A stretch of DNA of 64,000 nucleotides from Tabrizicola sp. TH137 (GCF_002855575.1 NZ_PKRQ01000002.1:868001-932000), one strand, 5' to 3'. Counted from the stretch's first letter, positions 16,689-25,727 are shown. Numbers and translations are program-made. Notes: generated from the letters alone by a model not told the origin.

Positions 16689-18311
16689 TCAGCCCTTCGC
16701 CAAGGTCTCGAAGAGACGCGCCACGCCTTCGGCGCCGGGGTCGTTGAAGCCGGCGAGCTTGTCGGCGGTGAGGTAGGAGGCGCGGCCTGCCTTGGCGCGT
16801 GTCATCCCTGCGGTGGCATCGGCCCCGGCACGGGCGGCGGTGGCGGCGGCGGATATGCCCTGCGGCAGGGCGGCCAGCGCCGGGGCCAGCGCGTCGATCA
16901 TCGTGCGGTGGCCGGGAGCGGCGCCCCCCACCTGCATCACCCGGTCAAGCCCCGCCGAGAGCGCGCCGATCCAGTCGCGCCCGCTGGCCGAGGCATCGCC
17001 TGCTGCTGCAAAGAAGATCGCCAGCAGCACGCCGGAGGAGCCACCCATCGTCTGCGACAGTTCCACCCCGATGGCGCGGTAAAGCTGCGTCGCATCGGCA
17101 AGCGGCAGCCGGTCCAGCGCCGATTGCAGGGCGCGGGCGGCCCCGGCGAGGGTTGACCCGGTGTCACCATCGCCCGATTTCGCATCCAGCGCGTTCAGAT
17201 CCTTTTCGCAGGCGATAAGCGCGGCGCAGCAGCGGTCCAGCAGCGCGCGATGGCCGGGATGGGCCGAAGGGACGGGCTGGATGGGTGCCAGACCATCGGG
17301 CAAGGGACGCAGCGCCACGGGGGCGAGTGTCGAGAGGCCCGGCCATGCGGGCGGGGCAACGGGGGCGGCGAGATGCGCGACCTCTTCGGCCGTGACGGGG
17401 AGGAGGGAGACGGAAAAGCCGTGCATGTCGAGCGAGGTCATCAGCGGTGCCGGGCCGATCAGCCATTTGACCCGGTCGCCCAAGGGAGAGCGGGCGAGTT
17501 CCTCGGCCAGAACCGACATCTCCAAAGGTGTGGTGGCGCCGAGATTGTTCAGGAGGGCGGCATGGTCCCCTGCCCCGACATGCGGAAGAAGGCGGTCCAC
17601 CACCATCGCCATCGCGGCGCGGGCACCGGAGAAATCGACCTGCTCCACCCCCGCCTCGCCATGGATGCCGAGGCCAAGCTCGGCCTTGCCCTTGCCGATG
17701 CGGTCTTCCTTGGGCGATCCGGGGACAGTGCAGGTATCCAGCGACATGCCGATGGAGATGGCCCCGTCGATGATGCGATGGGCGGCGGCGGTGATCGCGT
17801 CGAGATCGGCCCCGGCCTCGGCCATCGCGCCTGCGATCTTGTGCACGAAAAGGGTTCCGGCCACGCCACGCGCCTGCGGCAGATCGGGCAGCGCCACGTC
17901 GTCATCGACGATGACCATGGAGACCTTCAACCCGAAGGCGCGGGCGCGTTCGGCGGCGAGGCCGAAATTCAGCCGGTCGCCGGTGTAGTTCTTGACGATC
18001 AGGAGGCAGCCTGCCTTGCCCGTGACGGCCAGTATCCCCGCCAGCACGGCATCAACGGAGGGCGAGGCGAAGACATCGCCGCAAACCGCCGCCGTCAGCA
18101 TCCCCTGCCCCACAAAGCCCGCATGGCTGGGCTCATGCCCCGATCCGCCGCCCGAGACGAGCGCGACCTTGGACCGATCCCAATCGGCGCGGATGGCGAC
18201 CTTGATATGCGGATAGCCGTCGAGACGCGCGAGGCGGCCGTTGGAGGCGCGGATCAGGCCATCCAGCGCCTCGGTGACCAGCGTTTCCTTGCTGTTCATG
18301 AACTGCTTCAT
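16689..18311 (-). CDS. Fused DhaK-DhaL dihydroxyacetone-kinase family enzyme
   Basis: This 540-aa protein starts at ATG 18311 behind AAGGAG. The DhaK half has SGGGSGHEPSHAG near residues 53-65 and H217 in GLGIHGEAG, the residue that binds the substrate carbonyl covalently. The DhaL half has the Mg-ADP motif DAKSGDGDTGSTL and GGSSGVLLAIFF. This fused form uses ATP. Family members act on dihydroxyacetone, glyceraldehyde or tetruloses such as erythrulose, so the product is a sugar phosphate. It is the last gene of the ABC transport operon and probably activates the imported sugar or a derivative of it. Confidence 0.87.
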   Translation of the reverse strand: MKQFMNSKETLVTEALDGLIRASNGRLARLDGYPHIKVAIRADWDRSKVALVSGGGSGHEPSHAGFVGQGMLTAAVCGDVFASPSVDAVLAGILAVTGKAGCLLIVKNYTGDRLNFGLAAERARAFGLKVSMVIVDDDVALPDLPQARGVAGTLFVHKIAGAMAEAGADLDAITAAAHRIIDGAISIGMSLDTCTVPGSPKEDRIGKGKAELGLGIHGEAGVEQVDFSGARAAMAMVVDRLLPHVGAGDHAALLNNLGATTPLEMSVLAEELARSPLGDRVKWLIGPAPLMTSLDMHGFSVSLLPVTAEEVAHLAAPVAPPAWPGLSTLAPVALRPLPDGLAPIQPVPSAHPGHRALLDRCCAALIACEKDLNALDAKSGDGDTGSTLAGAARALQSALDRLPLADATQLYRAIGVELSQTMGGSSGVLLAIFFAAAGDASASGRDWIGALSAGLDRVMQVGGAAPGHRTMIDALAPALAALPQGISAAATAARAGADATAGMTRAKAGRASYLTADKLAGFNDPGAEGVARLFETLAKG

Positions 18312-18326
18312 CGCGGGCTCCTTCCG

Positions 18327-19319
18327 TCAGATGCGGTTGCCGCTGGCATCGAACCAGAGCGGGGTTTCGGGGCGGATCGCCACGGCATCGCCGGGGGCGA
18401 GGGTGGTGTGGGGATCGGCCAGCGTGACGATCTCATGCGTCCCCATCGTCAGATGGAGGCGGGTCTGGTCGCCCAGATGTTCCACCCGCCGGACGGTGGC
18501 GGGCTGGCCTTCGCCGAGGATGACATGTTCGGGCCTGAGGCCGATCTGGGCCGCGCCGGGTTTGGCCGCCCCGAAGGCATCGGCGGGGAGGAGGTTGATG
18601 CGGGGCTGGCCCAGGCGGCTGGCGACATAGGTGGAGACGGGGTTTTCATAGATCTCGCGCGGGGTGCCGAATTGCACGAGTTTCCCCTGATCGAGGACGC
18701 CGACATGGGAGGCCATGGTCATCGCCTCGATCTGGTCATGGGTGACATAGAGGAAGGTTGCGCCGAGTTCGGCATGGATGCGTTTGAGTTCGATCCGCAG
18801 GTCGGCGCGGAGTTTGGCGTCGAGCGAGGAGAGGGGTTCATCCATCAGGTAGATGCGCGGGCTGCGGACGAGGGCGCGACCGATGGAGACGCGCTGCATC
18901 TCGCCCCCCGAAAGCTGGGTCGCCTTGTTGTCGAGCTTGTGGGAGATGCGGAGGACTTCGGCCACTTCGCCGATCTTGCGGGCGATGTCGGGTTCCGGCC
19001 AGTTGAGGACGGGCGAGCGGAGGGGGAAGGCGAGGTTCTCGCGCACCGTCAGGTGAGGGTAGAGCGAGTATTGCTGGAAGACCATCGCCACGTCGCGTTG
19101 GGCGGGCGTGTCGGAAAGGACGGAACGGCCGTCGATGCTTATGTCGCCCTTGTCGGGGCGGTCGAGGCCCGCGATGAGGCGGAGCGTGGTGGTCTTGCCC
19201 GCGCCGGTGGGGCCGAGAAGGACGACGAAGGAGCCATCGGCGATGGTCATCGTCATGTCGGACAGCGCGCGGGTGGCGCCGAAGGATTTGGTCAGGCCGG
19301 AGAGTTGGACGTCAGCCAT
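18327..19319 (-). CDS. Sugar ABC transporter ATP-binding protein (MalK/UgpC-like), second copy
   Basis: The frame is open to 19466, but the ATG at 19319 gives the normal start MADVQLSGLTKSFG. The 330-aa ATPase has Walker A GPTGAGKT at 36-43, signature LSGGEMQR, Walker B YLMDEPLSSLDA and a C-terminal TOBE region. It overlaps the other ATPase gene by 8 bp. Two different ATPases in one operon suggest a heterodimeric motor, as in glycerol-type (GlpST) importers. Confidence 0.88.
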   Translation of the reverse strand: MADVQLSGLTKSFGATRALSDMTMTIADGSFVVLLGPTGAGKTTTLRLIAGLDRPDKGDISIDGRSVLSDTPAQRDVAMVFQQYSLYPHLTVRENLAFPLRSPVLNWPEPDIARKIGEVAEVLRISHKLDNKATQLSGGEMQRVSIGRALVRSPRIYLMDEPLSSLDAKLRADLRIELKRIHAELGATFLYVTHDQIEAMTMASHVGVLDQGKLVQFGTPREIYENPVSTYVASRLGQPRINLLPADAFGAAKPGAAQIGLRPEHVILGEGQPATVRRVEHLGDQTRLHLTMGTHEIVTLADPHTTLAPGDAVAIRPETPLWFDASGNRI

Positions 19320-20409
19320 GATGCACCCCCGCATTGGCGGCCGTGCGGAAGGCGCGGCCCGTGGCGGCATCGAAGAGCGAGAGGCTGCGCGCCGTGAAGG
19401 AGAGGCCGACGGTTTCGCCCGTGCGGGCGACATGGCCGGAGGGGATGCGCGCCTTGACCATCCCATGGGGGGTGGAGAGCGTCACGATCTGGGTGGTGCC
19501 GAGGTATTCCGACGCCTCGACCCTTGCGCGATAGGGGCTGTCATCGGTGAGGGTGACATGTTCGGGGCGCACGCCGAGGACGAGGGGGCGCGGCGCGGCC
19601 TCGGCCTGCAATTCGGGCGTGGCGATGGGGATGCCGTCGAGCGAGACGGAGGTGTCGCCCGCGCGGAAGGACCCTTCGAAGCGCAGGAAGTTCATCGCGG
19701 GGCTGCCGATGAAATCGGCGACGAAGAGCGTGGCGGGGTGGTCGTAGATATCCTGCGGCGTGCCGAACTGTTCCACCACGCCGTGGTTCATCACGACGAT
19801 CTTGTCGCCCATCTGCATCGCCTCCAGCTGGTCATGGGTGACATAGACGGTGGTGGCCCCCATCCGGTCATGCAGGGCGCGAAGCTCTTCGGCCATCAAT
19901 TCGCGGAATTCGGCGTCGAGCGCGCCGAGGGGTTCGTCCATCATGAAGGCCTTGGGGCGGCGGACGATGGCGCGGCCCAGGGCCACGCGCTGGCGGTCGC
20001 CGCCGGACAGGCCCCCTACCCCTTTGTCGAGGAGATGTTCGATGCGCAGGATGCGGGCGACCTCTTCCACGCGCCGCTTCACCTCGTCCTTCGCGACGCC
20101 CTGGCTGACCAGCGGATAGGCGATGTTCTTCCTCACATTCAGATGCGGGTAGAGGGCGAACATCTGGAAGACCATGGCGATGTCGCGCTGCGAGGCGGGT
20201 TTCTGGCTGACATCTTCGCCGTCGATCAGGATCTGGCCGGAGGTGGGGAGTTCGAGGCCGGCGATCATGCGCAGCGTCGTGGTCTTGCCGCAGCCGGAGG
20301 GGCCGAGCAGCATGAAGAATTCGCCATCGGCGATGGTGAAGGAGGATTGCTGGACGGCGGTGAAGGCGCCGAATTCCTTGCGCAGGTTGCGGATGACGAT
20401 CTCAGCCAA
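19312..20409 (-). CDS. Sugar ABC transporter ATP-binding protein, first copy
   Basis: A 365-aa MalK-type ATPase: Walker A GPSGCGKT at 36-43, Walker B AFMMDEPLGALDA, and a C-terminal regulatory TOBE domain from about residue 240. The signature is LSGGDRQR, with Asp where Gln or Glu is usual. It pairs with the following ATPase, and its start overlaps the VOC gene by 8 bp. It energises the two permeases of the operon on the cytoplasmic face. Confidence 0.88.
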   Translation of the reverse strand: MAEIVIRNLRKEFGAFTAVQQSSFTIADGEFFMLLGPSGCGKTTTLRMIAGLELPTSGQILIDGEDVSQKPASQRDIAMVFQMFALYPHLNVRKNIAYPLVSQGVAKDEVKRRVEEVARILRIEHLLDKGVGGLSGGDRQRVALGRAIVRRPKAFMMDEPLGALDAEFRELMAEELRALHDRMGATTVYVTHDQLEAMQMGDKIVVMNHGVVEQFGTPQDIYDHPATLFVADFIGSPAMNFLRFEGSFRAGDTSVSLDGIPIATPELQAEAAPRPLVLGVRPEHVTLTDDSPYRARVEASEYLGTTQIVTLSTPHGMVKARIPSGHVARTGETVGLSFTARSLSLFDAATGRAFRTAANAGVHHG

Positions 20410-20767
20410 GGGGAAGCTCCTGTCCGGCGCGGATGAGGCTGCCGTTGGGGTCGATGAGGGCCAGTTCGCGCATGCCCCAGGGTTTGTCTTCGGCGCGCAT
20501 CAGGCGGGGGATGCCCGTGGCGGGCAGGCCGAGGGCGGACCATTCGGCATCGAGCGCATTGACGTCCACGGGGCGGAGATAGGCGCCGTGGTCGTTCTGC
20601 GCGGGGTTGAGCGCGGGGTGGTGGAAGAAATGCACCTCGGCCCCGTCGCGTTTCATCAGGAGGTATTCGTCGTCCTTGTACTCCGTCTCAAATGCGAGGC
20701 GGGACCAGAAGCCTTCGGTCGCGGCGATGTCGCGGGCGGGCAGGATGGGGGAGAGCTTTTCCAGCAT
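20402..20767 (-). CDS. VOC-family protein (glyoxalase/bleomycin-resistance fold)
   Basis: The longer open frame begins at 20839, inside the upstream gene. The ATG at 20767 follows that gene's stop by 5 bp and gives a 121-aa protein, MLEKLSPILPARDI. It shows the paired beta-alpha-beta pattern of the vicinal-oxygen-chelate fold, with FFHHPALNP and a C-terminal ELALIDPNGSLIRAG. It resembles bleomycin-resistance-like members. Its place between permease and ATPase genes is unusual; it may process or bind the transported ligand, but I cannot assign a reaction. Confidence 0.72.
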   Translation of the reverse strand: MLEKLSPILPARDIAATEGFWSRLAFETEYKDDEYLLMKRDGAEVHFFHHPALNPAQNDHGAYLRPVDVNALDAEWSALGLPATGIPRLMRAEDKPWGMRELALIDPNGSLIRAGQELPLG

Positions 20768-20772
20768 CGGGC

Positions 20773-20961
20773 CTAGTCCGGGAAATGCGAGACGATGATG
20801 AACATCACGGTCCCGGTCAGGGTGACGAGGAAGCTCCATGTGAACAGCGCCAGCGCGAAGGGCTGCATCAGCATGAAGACGCCCAGGCCGATCAGGATGG
20901 TGGCGAGCATCTCCCAGGGGCGGCGGCGCAGGCGGAGGAGGCCGGTGAGGAAGGATATCAT
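20773..20961 (-). CDS. Small two-helix membrane protein of the transport operon
   Basis: A 62-aa protein overlapping the MalG-type permease by 4 bp. After a basic stretch (RLRRRPW, residues 10-16) come two hydrophobic segments at about 18-36 and 38-57. Glycerol-type ABC operons carry a small membrane protein at a similar place (GlpU/DUF2160), but the sequence is too short to prove homology. Translational coupling and strong membrane character support a real gene. A role as accessory subunit of the permease complex is inference. Confidence 0.65.
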   Translation of the reverse strand: MISFLTGLLRLRRRPWEMLATILIGLGVFMLMQPFALALFTWSFLVTLTGTVMFIIVSHFPD

Positions 20962-21899
20962 TTGCGGACCGCTCCGAAGGTGATGCCGCGCAGGAGGTGT
21001 TTGCGCAGAAGGATGGTGAAGATCATCACGGGCAGCAGGAAGATCGTGGCCCCGGCGGCAACGGCGGGCCAGTCCTGCCCGCCCACGCCGATGATCGTGG
21101 GGATGAAGGGCGGCGCGGTCTGGGCGGTGCCGGAGGTGAGGAGCACCGCGAAGGCGTATTCGTTCCAGGCGAAGATCAGGCAGAAGATCGCGGTGGAGGC
21201 GATGCCGGTGGCGGCCTGCGGCAGGACGACTTTGCGAAAGGCCTGAAAGCGGGTGTAGCCGTCGATCAGCGCGGCCTCTTCGTATTCGCGGGGAATTTCG
21301 TCGATGAACCCCTTCAGCAGCCAGACGGCAAGGCTGATGTTCACCGCCGTATAGAGCAGGATCATGCCCAGATGCGTGTCGGAAAGCCCCAGTTCGCGAT
21401 ACATGAGGAAGATGGGGATGGCGACGGCGATGGGGGGCATCATCCGGGTGGAGAGGATGAAGAAGAGGAGATCATCCTTCAGCGGCACCTTGAAGCGCGA
21501 GAAGGCATAGGCCGCCAGCGTGCCGAGGAAGATCGACAGGAAGGTGGAGCCGAAGCCGATGATGACGGAGTTGAGGAAGCGTTCGCCAAAGCGGCTTGGC
21601 CCCGCGATGACCATGCCCTGATCGCGGACAATCTCGTCATACCAGGTATCGGGCGGGGGAAGGTTCTGGAATTCCTCCGCCGCGACGCGGGTGCGGGTGG
21701 TGAAGAGGTTCACATAGCCTTCGAGCGAGGGTTCGAACACGATCTTGGGCGGGTAGCTGATGGAATCCGGGCCGGATTTGAAGCCGGTGGAGATGATCCA
21801 GAGCAGCGGCATCAGGGTGATGACCGCGTAGAGCGTCACAAGCAGGCCCGCGACGAGCTTTGACCGGCCGGTGGGTTCGGTGACGGAATAGGCGCTCAT
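20958..21899 (-). CDS. Carbohydrate ABC transporter permease, MalG type
   Basis: A 313-aa inner-membrane protein with six predicted helices. The EAA loop, EEAALIDGYTRFQAFRKVVLP, contacts the ATPase. A periplasmic insertion of about 80 residues sits between the first two helices. It overlaps the MalF-type permease by 4 bp and forms the second half of the translocation channel. Confidence 0.9.
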   Translation of the reverse strand: MSAYSVTEPTGRSKLVAGLLVTLYAVITLMPLLWIISTGFKSGPDSISYPPKIVFEPSLEGYVNLFTTRTRVAAEEFQNLPPPDTWYDEIVRDQGMVIAGPSRFGERFLNSVIIGFGSTFLSIFLGTLAAYAFSRFKVPLKDDLLFFILSTRMMPPIAVAIPIFLMYRELGLSDTHLGMILLYTAVNISLAVWLLKGFIDEIPREYEEAALIDGYTRFQAFRKVVLPQAATGIASTAIFCLIFAWNEYAFAVLLTSGTAQTAPPFIPTIIGVGGQDWPAVAAGATIFLLPVMIFTILLRKHLLRGITFGAVRK

Positions 21900-22840
21900 C
21901 TTTCCTTAACCTTGTTCAGGGCCTTCACGTAGATGGAGGCAAGGCCGAAGACCGTGACGAAGAGGATGATCGCATAGGCCGAGGAATAGCCGGTGCGCCA
22001 TTTCTCGAAGGCCTCACGCTTCAGGTCGATGGAGGCGAGCAGGGTTTCGTTGCCGGGGCCGCCGCCGGTGAGGAGGACCACCATGTCGAACATCTTGAAA
22101 TTCTCGATCCCCCGGAAGAGGACGGCGAGCATCAGGAAGGGCAGCACCATGGGCACCGTGATCGTCCAGAACTGCCGCCATTTGGAGGCGCGGTCGATCT
22201 CTGCCGCCTCGTAGATGTAATCGGGGATGGAGCGCAGCCCCGCGAGGCAGATGAGCATGACGAAGGGCGTCCACATCCATGTGTCCACGATGATGATGGA
22301 CCAGGGCGCATAGCCGCCGGGGCCGAGCATGGAGAAGGACGAGGCGGGGATGCCCGAGACCAGTTCCACCACATAGTTCACGAGACCGATCTGCGGCTGG
22401 TAGAGGAAGGTCCAGAAATTGCCCACCACGGCGGGCGAGAGCATCATGGGCAGCACGATGAGCGTCGTGAGCAGGTCATTGCCCTTGAACTTGCGGTTGA
22501 TGAGCCAGGCGAGGGTGAAGCCGATGACCACCTGGAAGAACAGCGTCCAGAGCAGGAAATGGGCCGTGGTCTGCATATTGGCCCAGATGCCGTCATCGGT
22601 GAGGATGCGTTCGTAATTGCGCAGGCCGACCCATTCCACCTCGCGGTTGGGGCGGTTGGCGGCGTAATTGGTGAAGGAGAGCCGGATCGTCCAGATCAGC
22701 GGGAAGATGTTGATCGCCAGCAGAAGAAAGATGGTGGGCGCAACGAAGAGCCAGGCGATAGCGCGGTCGGACAGGCCGCGGATGCGGCGGGCGACGGGCG
22801 CGGGCGTGGCGCGGGCGGCGGCGGTGATCGGGTCGGTCAT
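21896..22840 (-). CDS. Carbohydrate ABC transporter permease, MalF type
   Basis: A 314-aa permease with six helices and the coupling loop EAAEIDRASKWRQFWTITVPM. The start at 22840 follows a 134-bp gap after the binding-protein gene, and that gap contains a strong hairpin. It pairs with the next permease. The operon order (binding protein, MalF-type, MalG-type) is usual for the CUT1 family. Confidence 0.9.
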   Translation of the reverse strand: MTDPITAAARATPAPVARRIRGLSDRAIAWLFVAPTIFLLLAINIFPLIWTIRLSFTNYAANRPNREVEWVGLRNYERILTDDGIWANMQTTAHFLLWTLFFQVVIGFTLAWLINRKFKGNDLLTTLIVLPMMLSPAVVGNFWTFLYQPQIGLVNYVVELVSGIPASSFSMLGPGGYAPWSIIIVDTWMWTPFVMLICLAGLRSIPDYIYEAAEIDRASKWRQFWTITVPMVLPFLMLAVLFRGIENFKMFDMVVLLTGGGPGNETLLASIDLKREAFEKWRTGYSSAYAIILFVTVFGLASIYVKALNKVKER

Positions 22841-22887
22841 GGCAAGGTCCCAGTGGGGGGTGACGGGGCGAAGGCCCCCTCACCCTG

Positions 22888-22911
22888 CCCCCTCCCCTTG
22901 CAGGGAGGGGG
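22888..22911 (-). terminator. Hairpin between binding-protein and permease genes
   Basis: CCCCCTCCC (22888-22896) and GGGAGGGGG (22903-22911) form a perfect 9-bp stem with a 6-base loop. It lies in the gap after the binding-protein gene. Such hairpins commonly stabilise the binding-protein mRNA or reduce read-through so that this protein exceeds its permeases. No T run is present. Confidence 0.5.
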
Positions 22912-22974
22912 TGGCGATGCGTTCGGATGAGGCCCCGCCCCCGCCTTGTGGCGGGCGCGGGAACCGGGATCGGA

Positions 22975-24291
22975 TCAGAGCTTGCCTTCGTCTTCGAAGA
23001 CTTCGGTCCAATCCGCGATCAGGCCGTCCAGCGCCTCTTGCGCGGTGCCCTGATCGGCGACGACGAAGTTGTGGAGCCGTTCCTGCATGGCCAGCAGAAG
23101 CTGGGCATAGGCCGGTTCCTGCCAGAAGTCCTGCACCCCGCCCATCGCCTGAAGGAAGTCACCGGCGAAGGGCGCGGTGTTGACGAAGTTCGGGTCTTCC
23201 AGCACGGCCTTGTGGCAGGAATAGCCACCCATCGACCACCATTTCTTCTGCACGTCGGGGTTGGCGAACCATTTCACATAGGCCAGCGCGCCATCCATGT
23301 TGTCGGTATTGGCGACGACCGAGATGCCCTGACCGCCCAGCGTGGAGGCCGCGACATTCTGCGCCGGGTTCACGAAGAAGTCGATCTTGTCGCCCCCGGT
23401 ATTGGGATCGGCATAGAGGCCGGGGAAGAAGGCGAACCAGTTCATCGCCATCGCCACCTGACCGGATTTGAAGGCGTCGAGCGACTGTTCCATATAGGCG
23501 TTGTCATAGCCCGGAGGCGTGCCGGTCTTGTAGAGTTCCTTGTAGAATTCCAGCGCCTCGACCGCCTCGGGCGAGTTCACGGCACCTTGCATGTCATAGC
23601 TGCCGGGGGTGTTTTCATACTTGAAACCCCAGGCGTAAAGCGCGCCGGTGGCCCCCATGGTGATGCCTTCGGAGCCACGTTCGGTGAAGATCGAGGCACC
23701 ATAGACCGTCTTGCCGTCGATTTCGCGGCCCTGGAAGAACTGGGCGATTTCGAGCAGTTCCTTCTGGGTCTGCGGTTCGGCGAGGTCGCGGCCGTATTTT
23801 TCCTTGAACTCGGCCTGAATCTCGGGACGGGCGAACCAGTCCTTGCGGTAGAACCAGCCGTTGGCATCGCCCATCGCCGGCAGGGCGTAGTAGTTGGGCG
23901 TGCCCTTGGGCCAGGTGGAATAGGCATAGACGGTGGCGGGGGCGAAGTCGTCCATGCTGATGCCTTCGGCATCGAAGAAGTCGTTCATCTTCACATACCA
24001 GCCATTCTCGGCGGCGCCGCCGATCCACTGGCTATCGCCGATCAGGAGATCGCAAAGCTGGCCGCCGGAGTTCAGCTCGTTCAGCATGCGGTCAGCGAAA
24101 TTCGGCCACGGCACGAATTCGAAGTTCATCTTGATGCCCGACTGGGCCTCGAAATCCTTGGAAAGCTCCACCAGCGCGTTGGCGGGGTCCCAGGCGGCCC
24201 AGCAGAGGGTGAGTTCCCCGCCCTGAGCCTGCGCCATGGTCGCAGCCGACAGCGCGGCCGCCGATACGGCGGCCATAAGTCTGATCTTCAT
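22975..24291 (-). CDS. Extracellular sugar-binding protein of ABC transporter (SBP family 1)
   Basis: This 438-aa protein has a Sec signal peptide of about 22 residues ending AQA. The mature part has the two-lobed family 1 pattern: DFEAQSGIKMNFEFVPW near the N-terminus and GGQGISVVANTDNMDGALAYVKWF in the C-terminal half. It captures the substrate in the periplasm. It is the first gene of the eight-gene operon, and a LacI-type regulator gene lies upstream. The ligand is not identifiable; the DAK-type kinase at the operon end suggests a short-chain ketose, polyol or related compound (inference). Confidence 0.88.
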   Translation of the reverse strand: MKIRLMAAVSAAALSAATMAQAQGGELTLCWAAWDPANALVELSKDFEAQSGIKMNFEFVPWPNFADRMLNELNSGGQLCDLLIGDSQWIGGAAENGWYVKMNDFFDAEGISMDDFAPATVYAYSTWPKGTPNYYALPAMGDANGWFYRKDWFARPEIQAEFKEKYGRDLAEPQTQKELLEIAQFFQGREIDGKTVYGASIFTERGSEGITMGATGALYAWGFKYENTPGSYDMQGAVNSPEAVEALEFYKELYKTGTPPGYDNAYMEQSLDAFKSGQVAMAMNWFAFFPGLYADPNTGGDKIDFFVNPAQNVAASTLGGQGISVVANTDNMDGALAYVKWFANPDVQKKWWSMGGYSCHKAVLEDPNFVNTAPFAGDFLQAMGGVQDFWQEPAYAQLLLAMQERLHNFVVADQGTAQEALDGLIADWTEVFEDEGKL

Positions 24292-24438
24292 CTTCTCTTC
24301 CTCCCGGTTCAGTCGAATGACGTCAGCGTCGCGTCTTCTTGTCCGCGTTCTCTCCGCGTGCCCGTTCGGGCGGACCCCGCCCCCGGACCTTCTGCATCCT
24401 GACGATAGGCGGGGTGGGCGAGTCTGTCCACTGATTTT

Positions 24439-24464
24439 TGAGGTACGTTCCTCATTTCTTGAGG
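24439..24464. promoter_or_regulatory. Operator-like palindrome before the transport operon
   Basis: TGAGGTACGTTCCTCA at 24439-24454 is a near-perfect 16-bp palindrome centred on ACGT, typical of LacI-family sites. A further TGAGG half-site is at 24460-24464. It lies 148 bp upstream of the binding-protein start. The same TGAGGTACGT occurs before the LacI-type gene itself. Confidence 0.62.
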
Positions 24465-24524
24465 GCGGAGGGATAGGCGGGGGACGGAAGAGACCAAACC
24501 CTTGATTTCACGGAGTGAACCCGC

Positions 24525-25589
24525 TCAGGCGAGGCGGTCGGAGCAGCCTTCGGCCGGCTCGGGGGGCAGGTTTTCGCGGATCACCACTTCGATGCGCAGC
24601 CGTTCCTGGCCTTCGTCGATGGGTTGGCGGTCTGCCTTGGCGCGCAGCACGCGCAGGGCCGATCGGGCCAGATGTCCGGGGTTCTGGGCGATCACGGCAT
24701 CGAGGTGGCCCGCCAGAAGGGCCGCGCGGGTATGGGGGGTGAGTTCGTGGCCGATGACCACGAAACGGCCCAGAAGGCCACGGTCGCGCAAAAGCGCGGC
24801 CAGCGCGCGATGGCCGGAGCCGAGAAGGTAGATGCCCACGATATCGGGCGTGGCGGCGAGCCTGTCGCCCGCGAGGCGATGCAGCAGATCGGGGGCGCCG
24901 TGGGTTTCCAGCGTGGGCAGCACGTCGAGGCCGGGAAAGCCGGTCTGGATCACCTCGTCAAAGCCGCGGCGGCGTTCGATGCTGTCGCGCAGGAGCATGG
25001 AATCGGCCAGCACGAGGACGCGGCCCGTCAGGCCCCGGCAGAAGCGGCCCATCAGGACGCCCGCCGTGCGGCCCGCAGCATGGCTGTCGATGCCGACGAA
25101 ATGATCGCGCGCGGTGTTGGGCAGATCGGAGGCGAGGGCCACGACGGGGATGCCGCGGGCATGGAGCGCCTTGACTGCATCGCGCACCACGGGGGTTTCG
25201 GGGGCCATCAGGGCCACGCCGGCCACCTCTTCCGGGTCGAGCGCGGCGAGTTCGGCGGCCAGCACGTGCATGTCTTCGGGCGGATAGCGCAGAAGGCGCA
25301 TTTCGGTGCGGGCGGCGGCGGCGAGGGTCGCGGCCTCGTCCAGCGCGGCGGCGAGGGTGGTGACAAACTGGCTGTCGCTGGCGGGCAGCAGCACGACCAT
25401 GCGGTAGGAGCGGCTGCGCGCCAGATTGGCGGCGGCGAGATCGCGGACATAGCCGAGCCGGGCGATGGCATCGTTGACGGCAGAGATGGTCTTTTCCCGC
25501 ACGCCGGGGCGCGCGTTCAGCACGCGGTCCACCGTGGCGAGGCTGACCCCCGCTTCGCGTGCGATATCGTTCACCGTCGGTCTGGTCAT
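24525..25589 (-). CDS. LacI-family transcriptional regulator
   Basis: The open frame extends to 25661, but the ATG at 25589 starts directly at the helix-turn-helix (TVNDIAREAGVSLATVDRVLN, residues 4-24). The 354-aa protein then has the hinge helix and a periplasmic-binding-protein-like sensor domain (residues 60-340), with GIDSHAAGRTAGVLM typical of the family. It lies upstream of the transport/DAK operon on the same strand and probably controls it and itself through the shared TGAGGTACGT sites. The inducer is unknown. Confidence 0.88.
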   Translation of the reverse strand: MTRPTVNDIAREAGVSLATVDRVLNARPGVREKTISAVNDAIARLGYVRDLAAANLARSRSYRMVVLLPASDSQFVTTLAAALDEAATLAAAARTEMRLLRYPPEDMHVLAAELAALDPEEVAGVALMAPETPVVRDAVKALHARGIPVVALASDLPNTARDHFVGIDSHAAGRTAGVLMGRFCRGLTGRVLVLADSMLLRDSIERRRGFDEVIQTGFPGLDVLPTLETHGAPDLLHRLAGDRLAATPDIVGIYLLGSGHRALAALLRDRGLLGRFVVIGHELTPHTRAALLAGHLDAVIAQNPGHLARSALRVLRAKADRQPIDEGQERLRIEVVIRENLPPEPAEGCSDRLA

Positions 25590-25644
25590 GCCCGCTTTCC
25601 GTGCCCTGCCCTGCGGCGGGGTTCGTTCTTTATCCGGTGCCGGA

Positions 25645-25660
25645 TGAGGTACGTCAATCA
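25645..25660. promoter_or_regulatory. Operator-like site before the LacI-type gene
   Basis: TGAGGTACGTCAATCA repeats the left half (TGAGGTACGT) of the site at 24439 exactly, and its right half keeps TCA. It lies 56 bp upstream of the regulator start, so autoregulation is likely (inference). Confidence 0.5.
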
Positions 25661-25686
25661 ATCCCTGCGGGAGGCGGTTTCGGGAT

Positions 25687-25727
25687 GAAAAAAGGCCCGA
25701 TCACCCTGCTGAAAGGTGACCGGGCCT
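25687..25727 (-). terminator. Intrinsic terminator of the lone receiver gene
   Basis: A 13-bp stem (25693-25705 with 25715-25727, one mismatch) is preceded on the + strand by a run of A, giving a T run at the 3' end of a minus-strand transcript. It lies 20 bp past the stop of the receiver gene that ends at 25747. Confidence 0.82.

Noticed and set aside
17250-19397. 715-aa + strand open frame.
   Set aside because: It is antisense to the DAK-type kinase and ABC ATPase genes, whose motifs are intact.
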